Origin: Desmonostoc muscorum FACHB-395
GTDB lineage: Bacteria; Cyanobacteriota; Cyanobacteriia; Cyanobacteriales; Nostocaceae
Direction: 5' to 3'
DNA: 64,000 nucleotides
Assembly (NCBI RefSeq): GCF_014698035.1
Contig: NZ_JACJSF010000033.1
Coordinates: 20,636-84,635, forward strand
Under the pieces are notes generated by a model. That model was not told where the DNA came from. It saw only the letters and a program-made list of their open reading frames with translations, and did not search any database. The position numbers were made by a program, and so were the translations under genes. Below are positions 15,852 through 24,668 of the stretch, piece after piece (the stretch's first letter is position 1; every line of letters begins with the position of its first letter).

Positions 15852-16306
15852 TTGACCACATTAACGCACTTCAAACAAGTTGGTATCTTTCTCCACCTTG
15901 GCGTGGAACAATTCCACCCATTGCAGTTAATTTACTGGAGAGAGTTTTCCTACGAACTACGAGGAGATTTGGTTACTGCTGCGGTATGCAATGGAAACAC
16001 GAATGTTGGATTTATTCAATTGATTGCGGTAAAGAAATACTTCACGCCACACAAAACCAAATCATCGGGACTGGAGAATTAGAAGCCATCAAGGTGCAAA
16101 AACCTGCTTTCGTTCTGGGTGAAAGAGTAATCCTCTGTTCTCACGATAAGGGAACAAAACAACGGCTGATTTTGGGGATTGCGCTGGTGCATAATTCTTG
16201 GTTTTACCTTGTTGAATTGATGTCGCCAACGTTAATTAAGACACCGACTATATCAAATCGTTTCTCATTAGTTGGTGAGAAAAGTTTGGTGCGGGTGAAA
16301 GTTTGA
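15848..16306 (+). CDS. DUF1392 family protein
   Basis: A 152-residue protein starting MIDHINALQTSWYLSPPWRG, with RRFGYCCGMQWKHECWIYSI, the HATQNQIIGTGEL segment, PAFVLGERVILCSHDKGTKQ and a SWFYLVELMSPTLIKTP C-terminal block. This pattern matches my memory of DUF1392, restricted to heterocystous cyanobacteria and common on their plasmids. Function unknown. Its start overlaps the HTH gene (ATGA). Confidence 0.8.
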   Translation: MIDHINALQTSWYLSPPWRGTIPPIAVNLLERVFLRTTRRFGYCCGMQWKHECWIYSIDCGKEILHATQNQIIGTGELEAIKVQKPAFVLGERVILCSHDKGTKQRLILGIALVHNSWFYLVELMSPTLIKTPTISNRFSLVGEKSLVRVKV

Positions 16307-16446
16307 TTCTTTTTTATTACACAACTAAAGACTATCTTGCCTCTTAAAATCGCCGAAATCATCGAATATCTCTAGAGATTCGGATTCACTCACAGCAAGA
16401 GGCAAGTAGCGCAGCCAGTTCACATATCAAAAACAAGAGAGGAAGT

Positions 16447-17178
16447 ATGGATGCAATTATAAAGCGTGAAAATCAGCCCAGCCCATTTGACCAAATCAAG
16501 CAGGTTGATACAGATGGCAATGAGTATTGGTTAGCTCGTGAATTAATGCCCATATTGGGATATCAGCAATGGCGACAATTTGAGGATGCCATCTCTAGAG
16601 CGATCGCAGCTTGCTCAAACATAGAGCAAGAGAGCGAAAAACACTTTTTGCGTCTGACCGCAAAAAGTACCGGAGGTAGACCTAGAGACGATTTCAAACT
16701 CACTCGCTATGGTTGCTACTTAACTGCGATGAATGGTGATCCACGAAAACCAGAGATAGCAGCAGCGCAAAGTTATTTTGTTGTAAAAACGCGAGAGGCT
16801 GAAACCCAAACCCAGTTAAAAGCCATGACTCAAATACAGTTACTCGCCGCTTTAGCACAACAATTGGCAGAGCAAGAACAGCATTTACTCCAACAACAAC
16901 AGCAACAAACTCAAATATTGGCAAGACTCAAAGCTGTTGAAGTTGAACAGGACAGGGTGAACACACCATGCGGACATAAATATAGTGTTGTTGGTTTTGC
17001 CAATCTTCAAGGTTTAGAAATATCGGTAAAAGAAGCTGGTACTAAAGGTCGAAAGGCAAGCGCATTGTGTCGGAAACAAGGAATAGAAATAGAACGTATT
17101 CATGACCCACGTTTTGGAAAAGTTGGTTTGTATCCAGAAAGTGTATTAATTGAGGTTTTCTCTACTGGTCAAAACTAA
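16447..17178 (+). CDS. BRO-N/DinD-like antirepressor-type protein
   Basis: A 243-residue protein. The N-terminal domain (NEYWLARELMPILGYQQWRQ, then a TGGRPRDDFKLTRYGCYLTA region) matches the BRO-N domain of DinD and phage antirepressors. A Gln-rich coiled coil (EQEQHLLQQQQQQTQILARL) follows. The C-terminal part (GLEISVKEAGTKGRKASALC, then DPRFGKVGLYPESVLIEVF) is a DNA-binding-like domain seen in phage proteins. It probably regulates plasmid or phage genes. AGAGAGGAAGT lies before its ATG as ribosome binding site. Confidence 0.8.
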   Translation: MDAIIKRENQPSPFDQIKQVDTDGNEYWLARELMPILGYQQWRQFEDAISRAIAACSNIEQESEKHFLRLTAKSTGGRPRDDFKLTRYGCYLTAMNGDPRKPEIAAAQSYFVVKTREAETQTQLKAMTQIQLLAALAQQLAEQEQHLLQQQQQQTQILARLKAVEVEQDRVNTPCGHKYSVVGFANLQGLEISVKEAGTKGRKASALCRKQGIEIERIHDPRFGKVGLYPESVLIEVFSTGQN

Positions 17179-17212
17179 CAGCAATTACGTTCTTTAATCG
17201 AAGAAAAGTACC

Positions 17213-17812
17213 ATGCAACAACTCAATTTGTTTCAGGAATCAGCCCCAGTTTTACCAGTCACTTATTACCCCGATTTCTTAAGCCAGGAACTTGCCAATG
17301 AACTTTACCAACACTGCTTGAAACTGGAATGGCAACAGAATCAAATCAGGATCGCGGGTAAAACAATGCCTGTCCCTCGTCTGGAGTGCATTTACGGTGA
17401 CTACGCCTGCGATTATCTCTACTCCAACAGCGTATTTTTAAAACCCCTGACTTGGACAGAACCTCTGTCTAACTTGCGGGACAGAATCACTGCGCTAACT
17501 GGCTACAAGTTCCGCATCGTCATCGGCAATCAATACCGCAGTGGCCAGGATTCGATTGGTTGGCACGCTGACAACGAACCATCAATGGGATCTAACCCTG
17601 CAATCGTATCAGTCAGCTTAGGTTCATGTCGCAAATTCCAAATCAAATCGAGAAATGGCAAACCAACGGATTTCTGGCTGGAACACGGGAGCTTACTTGT
17701 GATGCACCCTGGCTGCCAGTCTACACATCTGCATCAGGTTCCCAAGACCAACAAAGTGGTTAGCACTCGGATTAATCTCACATTCCGACCACACACGGGA
17801 AGCGGGAGATAA
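17213..17812 (+). CDS. AlkB-like 2-oxoglutarate/Fe(II) dioxygenase
   Basis: A 199-residue protein of the AlkB repair family. Iron ligands are visible as the HxD motif in IGWHADNEPSMG (about residue 118) and the distal His in QSTHLHQVPKTNK. The 2-oxoglutarate-binding Arg lies in RINLTFR near the end. The substrate-recognition region (VPRLECIYGDYAC) resembles the human ALKBH2/3-like group. Members oxidatively demethylate alkylated DNA bases. It lies just upstream of the replication gene in the same orientation, so it may protect or modify plasmid DNA. Confidence 0.9.
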   Translation: MQQLNLFQESAPVLPVTYYPDFLSQELANELYQHCLKLEWQQNQIRIAGKTMPVPRLECIYGDYACDYLYSNSVFLKPLTWTEPLSNLRDRITALTGYKFRIVIGNQYRSGQDSIGWHADNEPSMGSNPAIVSVSLGSCRKFQIKSRNGKPTDFWLEHGSLLVMHPGCQSTHLHQVPKTNKVVSTRINLTFRPHTGSGR

Positions 17813-17925
17813 CGCTGTGGCTGGCTTTTGAGAATTTCATAGCCAGCAAAAGTATCGCAAAAAGTTGAACCGGCGGCATTGCATCCATGCCGCTTCATTT
17901 CCATGCGTCAAAAAACAGAGGGAAT

Positions 17926-20900
17926 ATGCGTATAATCGAATCTGATTCTCAAGCAAAACATTTACAAGAATGGCTCAACAGTGGAGTTGACGAAGAAATC
18001 TTTCATCTGAATGTGAAATCGCTGTCTGGGACTTTACCCTACGAATATCTGCTCTACAGTCCCAAAATCTCCCGTCGCAACGATGGACGATTACGCGATC
18101 GCGATTTAAAGAAATACCAGCACATTGAACTAGGCGGCTGGTGGTGCAATGGCGTTGACCCGCTCAACAACTACGTGCTGATGATGTGGGGCTGTTTCAA
18201 ACCCGACCACCCCAGACGCGACCGCCAGAAGATCCACAAGTTCATCAAGTACGAACACCCATTCAGAGAAGAGACACGCGCTTTCTTCCTCTTAGTACCG
18301 AATCGCATTTGGGTGAAAGTCTCCAATCGTAGCGGTATTCCCATTACTGAAGAAGACTTGCAGCACCCTGGCGGTTTCTGGCGCTGGGTTTGGAGGCACA
18401 ACGTACCAGTCACAATTGTCGAAGGTGTCAAGAAAGCGGGGGCATTATTGACTGCGGGTTATGCTGCGATCGCAATTCCGGGAGTAAACGCTGGATACCG
18501 CACACCGCAAGATGAGTATGGTACAGCTAATGGCAAACCATACCTCATCCCAGACTTAAAGCATTTTGCAACACAGGGCAGACAGGTTAACATTTGCTTT
18601 GACCAGGATAATAAACTTGAGACAGCCCAGCGAGTCAGAACTGCTATCAGTCGCATGGGTCGGTTGCTGGTAAGTGAAGGCTGTTCGTTGCGAGTGATTG
18701 ATTTACCGTTAGGTGCAGAGAAAGGGGTTGATGATTTTATTGTCGCCAAGGGTCAGCCAGCATTTGACGCACTCTACAATACAGCCGTTGCACTGGAGTT
18801 GTGGGAGATTAAGTTGTTTACCCTACTGACTTACCCGCCAGCGATCGCACTCAACCAAAGATTCTTGGGCCAGCTTCTCGTACCCGAAGGTGAAAAGCTG
18901 ATTATCCTCAAGGCTCCAAAGGGAACGGGTAAAACCGAATGGCTGGCAACTGAAGTGGCAAAAGCACACGACCAAGAGAGACGGGTATTAATTATCACCC
19001 ACCGTATCCAACTGGGTGAGGCGTTGTGTAATCGCTTTGGAGTTAACTATGTTACTGAAGTCCGCACAAATGAAACAGGCACATTGTTGGGATATGGGGT
19101 GTGTGTGGATTCACTGCATCAGGAAAGTCAGGCGCGATTCAATCCTAATGATTGGGCGAATGATGTCATTATTATTGATGAATGTGACCAAGTTTTCTGG
19201 CATCTTCTCAATTCTGGTACGGAAGTGCAAAAACGTCGGGTGTCCGTTCTCAAAAATCTCAAACAACTGGTACAGAATGTTTTAGGCAGCAGTCAGGGAA
19301 AGATTTACTTGTCCAGTGCCGATGTTTCCGACACAGATGTGAAGTATGTTTTATCACTCGCTGGGGAATATCGGGTTAACCCGTTCGTAATTGTCAACAA
19401 TTATCGGCACGTAGCCGGAAACTGTTACAACTACTCTGGCAACAACCCGAAGAATTTGATTGCAGCATTGGACAAAGCGATAGCTTTTGGTGGGCATCAT
19501 TTACTATGTTGCTCTGCTCAAAAGGCAAAATCTAAATGGGGAACCCAAGCACTTGAGGAACGTTTTCGCCGTAAATTTCCTCACTTACGGATTCTGCGAA
19601 TAGACAGCGAATCTGTTGCCGACCCCTCTCATGCGGCGTTTGGTTGTATCGCTCATCTAAATGAAATTCTGACCCAGTATGATTTGGTTATCGCCTCCCC
19701 AAGTCTTGAAACTGGGGTATCCATCGATATTCGAGGACATTTTGATGGTGTTTGGGGGATTTTTCAGGGAGTGCAGCCGGTTAACTCTGTGCGGCAGATG
19801 TTGGCAAGGCTTAGGGAAACTGTTGACCGTCATATCTGGGTCAGAGAGTGGGGGATGTCGGTTGTAGGCAATGGCTCTACATCCATCGGAGGATTGTTGA
19901 GAAGTCAGCACGTTGCAACACAGGCTAACATTGCGCTGTTGTCGGCGGCGGACAATGACGATTACAGCTATGTTGACCAGAATTTCCAGCCAGAGTCATT
20001 GCAGACTTGGGGTAAGCGGGGTTCTGTGATTAACGTCGAGATGCGGCGTTATCGAGAGTCTGTACTTGGGGGATTGGTCGAGGATGGTTACACCGTTATT
20101 GATGCCGACGATGTTGATGATGACGAGAGCGGGGCTGTAATCGAGTCGGTTAAGGCGGCATCTGTTGAATTATATGCTGCGGAGTGTAAAGCGATCGCGG
20201 ATTCTCCGACTATCTCTGATGCCGAACTTAAGAAGCTGCAAGACACAAGGGCGAAAACGAAAACTGAACGACATCAGCAGCGCAAGGCTGAATTGTCCCG
20301 TCGCTATGAAATTGACGTGACCCCTGATTTGGTCGAGAAAGATGACGATGGGTGGTATCCTCAACTGCGGATGCACTATTATTTGACACTGGGGCGAGAG
20401 TTTCTGACCAACCGTGATGCAAAACGAGCTAAGGCGCAGTTAGAAGCTGGGGAAAATTCGATTTGGAAACCAGATTTCAACAAGGGGCAGTTATTACCTG
20501 CGGTACTTTTGCTCGAAAGCCTGAATCTATTGCAATTTCTTACACCAGACGTTCAGCTACGTGGCAGCGACGAGAAGATGGTGGAGTTTAAGGCACTGGC
20601 TGTAACGCATCGGCACGTTATCAAGAATTACTTGAACGTTACTATCTCGGAAAAACACACACCGATAGCGATCGTACAGAAGTTACTTGCCAAGATTGAT
20701 TTGAAGTTAGACTATATTGGTCGATTAGGTAAGCGTGAAAATCGGGAGTGTGTCTATCGGTTTGTTCCACCCGATGACGAGCGCGATTCGATTTTTGAGC
20801 AGTGGTTAAATCGGGATGAAGCGTCAAACTGTGATTCGGTGTCAGTCAGCAATAATATAAGTACAACTACACCAGTCATTGACACCCAATCCCAGGATAT

Positions 20901-21147
20901 TCCTCAAACATTCACGCCAGTAGAAAGTCCGACTGTCCAAGGATGGAAGGGGCTGAACCTGAAAATGCGCCAAGGACTCGACAGTGTTGAACAGTTCTAT
21001 CAACAGCTGGTTTCCCAGGTTGGTGAGGCTGTTGGCGTTGCTGATGGTGAGCCTTACTGGAATGGGTATCTGAACCAGTGGCAGGTTTGGGTTAACTTTG
21101 CAGACGAGTGTAGGTCTGTGGTGTGCGATTGGTTGATGGCGGTGTAG
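17926..21147 (+). CDS. Plasmid replication protein, CyRepA1-like (DUF3854 plus helicase)
   Basis: The start at ATG 17926 (MRIIESDSQAKHLQEWLNSG) follows AGAGGGA; an ATG at 17887 lacks a site. About 1073 residues. The N-terminal part carries a TOPRIM-like DUF3854 region: VTIVEGVKKAGALLTAGYAA (about residue 162), ICFDQDN (about 222), DLPLGAEKGVDDFI. A helicase/ATPase part follows, with Walker A KAPKGTGKTEWLATE (about 332), Walker B IIIDECDQVFWH (about 416) and a later LETGVSIDIRG segment. This architecture matches the CyRepA family reported as initiators of large cyanobacterial plasmids. It probably initiates and unwinds at the plasmid origin. The C-terminal third is variable. Confidence 0.88.
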   Translation: MRIIESDSQAKHLQEWLNSGVDEEIFHLNVKSLSGTLPYEYLLYSPKISRRNDGRLRDRDLKKYQHIELGGWWCNGVDPLNNYVLMMWGCFKPDHPRRDRQKIHKFIKYEHPFREETRAFFLLVPNRIWVKVSNRSGIPITEEDLQHPGGFWRWVWRHNVPVTIVEGVKKAGALLTAGYAAIAIPGVNAGYRTPQDEYGTANGKPYLIPDLKHFATQGRQVNICFDQDNKLETAQRVRTAISRMGRLLVSEGCSLRVIDLPLGAEKGVDDFIVAKGQPAFDALYNTAVALELWEIKLFTLLTYPPAIALNQRFLGQLLVPEGEKLIILKAPKGTGKTEWLATEVAKAHDQERRVLIITHRIQLGEALCNRFGVNYVTEVRTNETGTLLGYGVCVDSLHQESQARFNPNDWANDVIIIDECDQVFWHLLNSGTEVQKRRVSVLKNLKQLVQNVLGSSQGKIYLSSADVSDTDVKYVLSLAGEYRVNPFVIVNNYRHVAGNCYNYSGNNPKNLIAALDKAIAFGGHHLLCCSAQKAKSKWGTQALEERFRRKFPHLRILRIDSESVADPSHAAFGCIAHLNEILTQYDLVIASPSLETGVSIDIRGHFDGVWGIFQGVQPVNSVRQMLARLRETVDRHIWVREWGMSVVGNGSTSIGGLLRSQHVATQANIALLSAADNDDYSYVDQNFQPESLQTWGKRGSVINVEMRRYRESVLGGLVEDGYTVIDADDVDDDESGAVIESVKAASVELYAAECKAIADSPTISDAELKKLQDTRAKTKTERHQQRKAELSRRYEIDVTPDLVEKDDDGWYPQLRMHYYLTLGREFLTNRDAKRAKAQLEAGENSIWKPDFNKGQLLPAVLLLESLNLLQFLTPDVQLRGSDEKMVEFKALAVTHRHVIKNYLNVTISEKHTPIAIVQKLLAKIDLKLDYIGRLGKRENRECVYRFVPPDDERDSIFEQWLNRDEASNCDSVSVSNNISTTTPVIDTQSQDIPQTFTPVESPTVQGWKGLNLKMRQGLDSVEQFYQQLVSQVGEAVGVADGEPYWNGYLNQWQVWVNFADECRSVVCDWLMAV

Positions 21148-21168
21148 GTCAGGAGGAATTGCTTCAGT

Positions 21169-21575
21169 TTCGACTTGGTAATTATGGACTATGTGCAGTT
21201 GATTGAACCAAGAGAAAAGCGGGATGGTGAAAACCGCGTACAAGAAATCGACTCCATCTTGAAACAACTTAGGGCGATCGCTAAACAATTCAATTGTGCT
21301 GTCTTGGGTTTAGCACAGTTAAAAAGAGAAGTTGATTCTCGCTCCGAAAAACGTCCGACAAAAGCTGATTTTCGAGAATTTGGAGGATTTGAACAAGAAG
21401 CTGCTGTGATTTAGGGTTGTGTCGTGAATATTTTACTTACGACAATTAATCTACACAGAAAGAGATTTTTGAAATTTCAGTTCTTAAGAGGCGCTTTAGC
21501 AGTGAAACAACTGTTAATCTCCTATTTAATGAACGATCTGGACAGTTTAATAATTTAGCTAAATCTCAGCATTGA
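21169..21575 (+). pseudogene. 3' fragment of a dnaB-type replicative helicase gene
   Basis: The frame LVIMDYVQLIEPREKRDGEN, then FNCAVLGLAQLKREVDSRSE, RPTKADFREFGGFEQEAAV matches the Walker B to arginine-finger part of DnaB. A one-base deletion at about 21412 shifts the frame; LGLCREYFTYDN follows with an in-frame TAA, then STQKEIFEISVLKRR and GQFNNLAKSQH to the normal DnaB end. The Walker A region and N-terminal domain are absent. It is a broken remnant between the replication gene and the RecD-like helicase. Confidence 0.85.
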
Positions 21576-21690
21576 ACATATAGCTGAACAATAAAAAATC
21601 TTGAACTCATCAACTTGGAGATTCAACAAGTTGTCACTTTTTTGAGTAAAATCTGTTACATGAAAGAATTAATTTTAGGAGATAAGTACA

Positions 21691-23097
21691 TTGAAATCGG
21701 TAACAATTATTAACTTTGGCTGGAGCAAAAGTAAGCATCGGGAAGGATTATCTTTAGATCAGATGCAAGCGTTTGATTTAATCCATGACTGGTATGGTTC
21801 TAACCCTGATATGCCATTTGTCTTGCGCGGTTATGCAGGTACAGGAAAAACGTTTTTAGTACAGCGAGTAATTCAATCGTTTCAGGATTGCTTCAAAACA
21901 CGAGACTTAGATAAAAATAAAAATGTTGGTTTAAGAGTTGCTTTGTGCGCTCCAACGCATAAAGCAAGACATGTATTGGACGCAATGGCTCAAGAGGCAG
22001 GTCTTACTGTACATATCTCAACTCTCCACAGCTTACTTCATGTTATGCCTGGAGGAGAATATGATGAAAATGGAAAGCAACGACTCAAACCAAATACTTA
22101 CTCTAGAGAGCCTTATTATCACGAATTTGACTTAGTAATAGTTGATGAAGCTTCCATGTTAGGGCAAGAACTTTTTAAGTTAATTCCTTCGCGGACTCCT
22201 ACTATTTTTATGGGAGATCCAGCACAATTGCCACCGATTGAAGATAATGTTGATTCTTCGCCGATCTTCCAGTTGCCTTTGGGAATGGAATTAACACAAG
22301 TCATGAGGTACGAGGGGGCAATCGCTACTTATGTAACTGCACTCCGCCAAAATTTAAATTCTCAATTTCCACCACGATTACAGAGTGAGGGAAATATAGA
22401 GAAAATGCAATTTGATACTTGGATAGCAGCAGCTATCGATGCTTATAAGTTTTCTCGCTCCTCAGCCAAGATTTTGGCGTGGACTAATAATCAAGTTAAC
22501 AATCTGAATCAGCAAATTCGAGCTGCACTTTATCCGGGTGCTGAACCAATAGAGATTGGAGAAATTCTCTTTGCGAAAGAACCTATTTTTTTAAATGCCG
22601 ACTCTGGGGAGCAAAAAGAAATTTTTATGCATTCCTGTGCTGAATGCGAAGTAAGAGATTTTAAAGAATACTCTGGCAGTAGACATCATCTAGTGCATAG
22701 TCCGTTTAAAACTTATCGGATTGAAATCAAGAATGACCTGGGTAAAGAAGCATCCCTATCAATAATTCACCCTGATTCTTGGGATTTAATTAAATATGCA
22801 GTAAATAATGCCAAGAAAGAAATATTTCAGCTAACTGCAAACCAAAGAAGCTATGCTTGGCGAGAATATTACGAGTTCTTAGAGACTTACAATTTATTAG
22901 TGAAAGGCAGCTTGATGAATCGATTACAATACGGTTATGCAATTACTGTACATCAATCTCAAGGGGGAACATTTACTAATTGCTTTGTTGATACATCAAA
23001 TATTTTTGGCTGCCGAGATAATGTGATGCGTAATAAGTTATTGTATGTTGCTTATAGTCGGGCTTCGCAACAACTTTACTGCTATAGTAAGTGGTAA
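21691..23097 (+). CDS. RecD-like superfamily 1 DNA helicase
   Basis: The start is TTG 21691, set by AGGAG nine bases upstream. About 468 residues. Helicase motifs appear in order: Walker A VLRGYAGTGKTFLVQRVI (about residue 47), motif Ia ALCAPTHKARHVLDAMA, Walker B LVIVDEASMLGQELF (about 150), motif III TIFMGDPAQLPPIED (about 173), motif V YAITVHQSQGGTFTNCFVD (about 416) and motif VI LLYVAYSRASQQLYCY. It matches the ATP-dependent 5'-3' RecD2/Dda-like helicases of phages and plasmids. It may serve plasmid replication or recombination. A stretch with paired Cys/His (HSCAECEVRDF) lies in the middle. Confidence 0.9.
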   Translation: MKSVTIINFGWSKSKHREGLSLDQMQAFDLIHDWYGSNPDMPFVLRGYAGTGKTFLVQRVIQSFQDCFKTRDLDKNKNVGLRVALCAPTHKARHVLDAMAQEAGLTVHISTLHSLLHVMPGGEYDENGKQRLKPNTYSREPYYHEFDLVIVDEASMLGQELFKLIPSRTPTIFMGDPAQLPPIEDNVDSSPIFQLPLGMELTQVMRYEGAIATYVTALRQNLNSQFPPRLQSEGNIEKMQFDTWIAAAIDAYKFSRSSAKILAWTNNQVNNLNQQIRAALYPGAEPIEIGEILFAKEPIFLNADSGEQKEIFMHSCAECEVRDFKEYSGSRHHLVHSPFKTYRIEIKNDLGKEASLSIIHPDSWDLIKYAVNNAKKEIFQLTANQRSYAWREYYEFLETYNLLVKGSLMNRLQYGYAITVHQSQGGTFTNCFVDTSNIFGCRDNVMRNKLLYVAYSRASQQLYCYSKW

Positions 23098-23132
23098 GAT
23101 TAAAAATTTTATCCAAATCCTGAATTAGCATA

Positions 23133-23172
23133 CATTCTCATGTCTAAACACCTCATTAGGAACATGAGAATG
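23133..23172 (+). terminator. Hairpin downstream of the RecD-like helicase gene
   Basis: Eleven-base arms CATTCTCATGT (23133-23143) and ACATGAGAATG (23162-23172) enclose an 18-base loop, 36 bp after the stop codon. A short T-rich stretch follows. A transcription terminator is the likely role. Confidence 0.5.
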
Positions 23173-23304
23173 AGAATGCCTTTATTTCTAAAAAGCACTT
23201 TCCTTTCATTTTCAGGCTAATAGTAATCAAATTAACTATTACATTACTACGAAAATATCTGAATTCCAATTTAAATAATTAGATTTATTTTTTGGAGCAT
23301 CCAC

Positions 23305-23697
23305 ATGAAAGCGCTATCCGTCCGTCAGCCTTGGGCATGGGCAATAATTTATGCTCTCAAAGATATAGAAAACCGAGGCTGGCCCATTCATTATCGCGGT
23401 GACATTCTGATTCACGCTGCAAAAACTTGCACTAAAAAAGAGTACCAGCTAGCAAAAGAATTTTGTCAAAGCATGGGGGTAGTAATCCCAGAGTTAATCT
23501 CTCTACGTCGCGGCCAAGTCATCGGCATTGTCACAATAGTTGATTGCAAGTTCTCACAAGTTGCATCTGGCTGGGGAATGCCTGAGCAATACCACTGGAA
23601 ACTGGAGAATCCACGCGAGATTACACCAATTCCTTACATTGGGCGGTTGGGGATTTTTGAAGTGCCGGATGATTTGGTCATGGAGGTGGTTGTGTGA
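23305..23697 (+). CDS. ASCH domain protein
   Basis: A 130-residue protein beginning MKALSVRQPWAWAIIYALKD, with IENRGWPIHYRGDILIHAAK, RRGQVIGIVTIVDC and a YHWKLENPREITPIPYIGRL block. These are diagnostic of the ASCH beta-barrel fold, related to PUA domains and thought to bind RNA or modified nucleosides. Some members are amidohydrolases of N4-acetylcytidine. Its stop overlaps the next gene's start (GTGA), so the two form a pair. Confidence 0.88.
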   Translation: MKALSVRQPWAWAIIYALKDIENRGWPIHYRGDILIHAAKTCTKKEYQLAKEFCQSMGVVIPELISLRRGQVIGIVTIVDCKFSQVASGWGMPEQYHWKLENPREITPIPYIGRLGIFEVPDDLVMEVVV

Positions 23698-24017
23698 CTA
23701 AAACAGTCTCAAGGCATACGCTACTTCCGAAGTCAAAATCAGTAATAGTTGAGTTACCTAAAACACCCAAAAAATTCTTAGAAGACGACTTTAAAGACTC
23801 ACAACCTCATAGCCAAGGATGCTTATACCCATACCTCGAAAAGAAAAATTTACTTGATGGTTCAATGACTTTTTGCCCACAATTTATAGGTGAGCGTGAC
23901 CTAAACAACCCGATTCATTGGCGATAGGAATACAACTGGGAAGAACGAGTTAGGATTCCTCGAACATCATTAGAACCTTGTAAACAGTCCTGTAATATCC
24001 TCTTCTTCATTAATTAG
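23694..24017 (+). pseudogene. Cyanobacterial hypothetical protein, cut by a TAG stop
   Basis: It starts at GTG overlapping the ASCH gene. KKFLEDDFKDSQPHSQG, then CLYPYLEKKNLLDGSMTFCP, QFIGERDLNNPIHWR is followed by TAG at 23925, after which EYNWEERV continues in frame. Related cyanobacterial proteins, as I remember them, read HWRWGYNWEEK at this point, so a TGG-to-TAG change is likely. The region after the stop diverges soon and ends at 24017. Function unknown. Confidence 0.6.
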
Positions 24018-24668
24018 CTTATTTTTGAAGCCGAGCTAATTCTGAAACTTCAGAGTCTGGTGAATTCTCGATACTTCTGTACTGTAAAACTTTAAAGAAC
24101 CGAGTAATTCTCAGATAAAATCGTTAATAAGTCTTTTTATTTTTGCACAGAATGAAAAATTGGTTTCTTTGAAGAGTAGCTTTCATCTTCTGTGCAACTT
24201 TCATTACGGTGAACTGCTTTTAACGTTCTGCTCTGCTATATTATGCAGCTTAAATGCAGATTAGCTTAACTAGATTAATATCAGCGATATTGTTACATTG
24301 AGACTGAATTTGAGATTAAAAATAAGTAAAGTCAAAATCATACAAATTTTATCAAAAACTTTGGTATAGCATATAACTATACAGCAAACAACAGTCTAGA
24401 GACTGAACTCTCTTCCTCGTTTGGTAAGATAAGATGCACAAATGACGGGTTATTACTTAAGTTACATGCTGTTTAAGGTTACTTTGGTTACTTACTATCT
24501 CACTTGAGTTTTAACTTACACTTGTGTTATGTGATACACTAATTTTCCAGGTTGAAATAATATAAACATGAACAATTTTACAGCAAATTTGATAGTGAAA
24601 TTCCAAGTTTTTTGTAGATTATAATTTGGATTTTATATAAATTTATATTTAATTTTTAAACAGAAATA
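24018..24668. other. Long non-coding spacer upstream of the giant kinase gene
   Basis: AT-rich and without a credible frame. It holds an inverted repeat TTGCACAGAA (24142-24151) / TTCTGTGCAA (24188-24197) with further pairing inside, which could be a terminator or RNA hairpin. The stretch at 24540-24668 is very AT-rich and probably contains the kinase promoter, but no clear -35/-10 pair stands out. Confidence 0.45.

Noticed and set aside
21691..23097. Cas-associated or RecBCD subunit
   Set aside because: No RecB/RecC or cas genes nearby. The motifs fit a stand-alone RecD2/Dda-like helicase.
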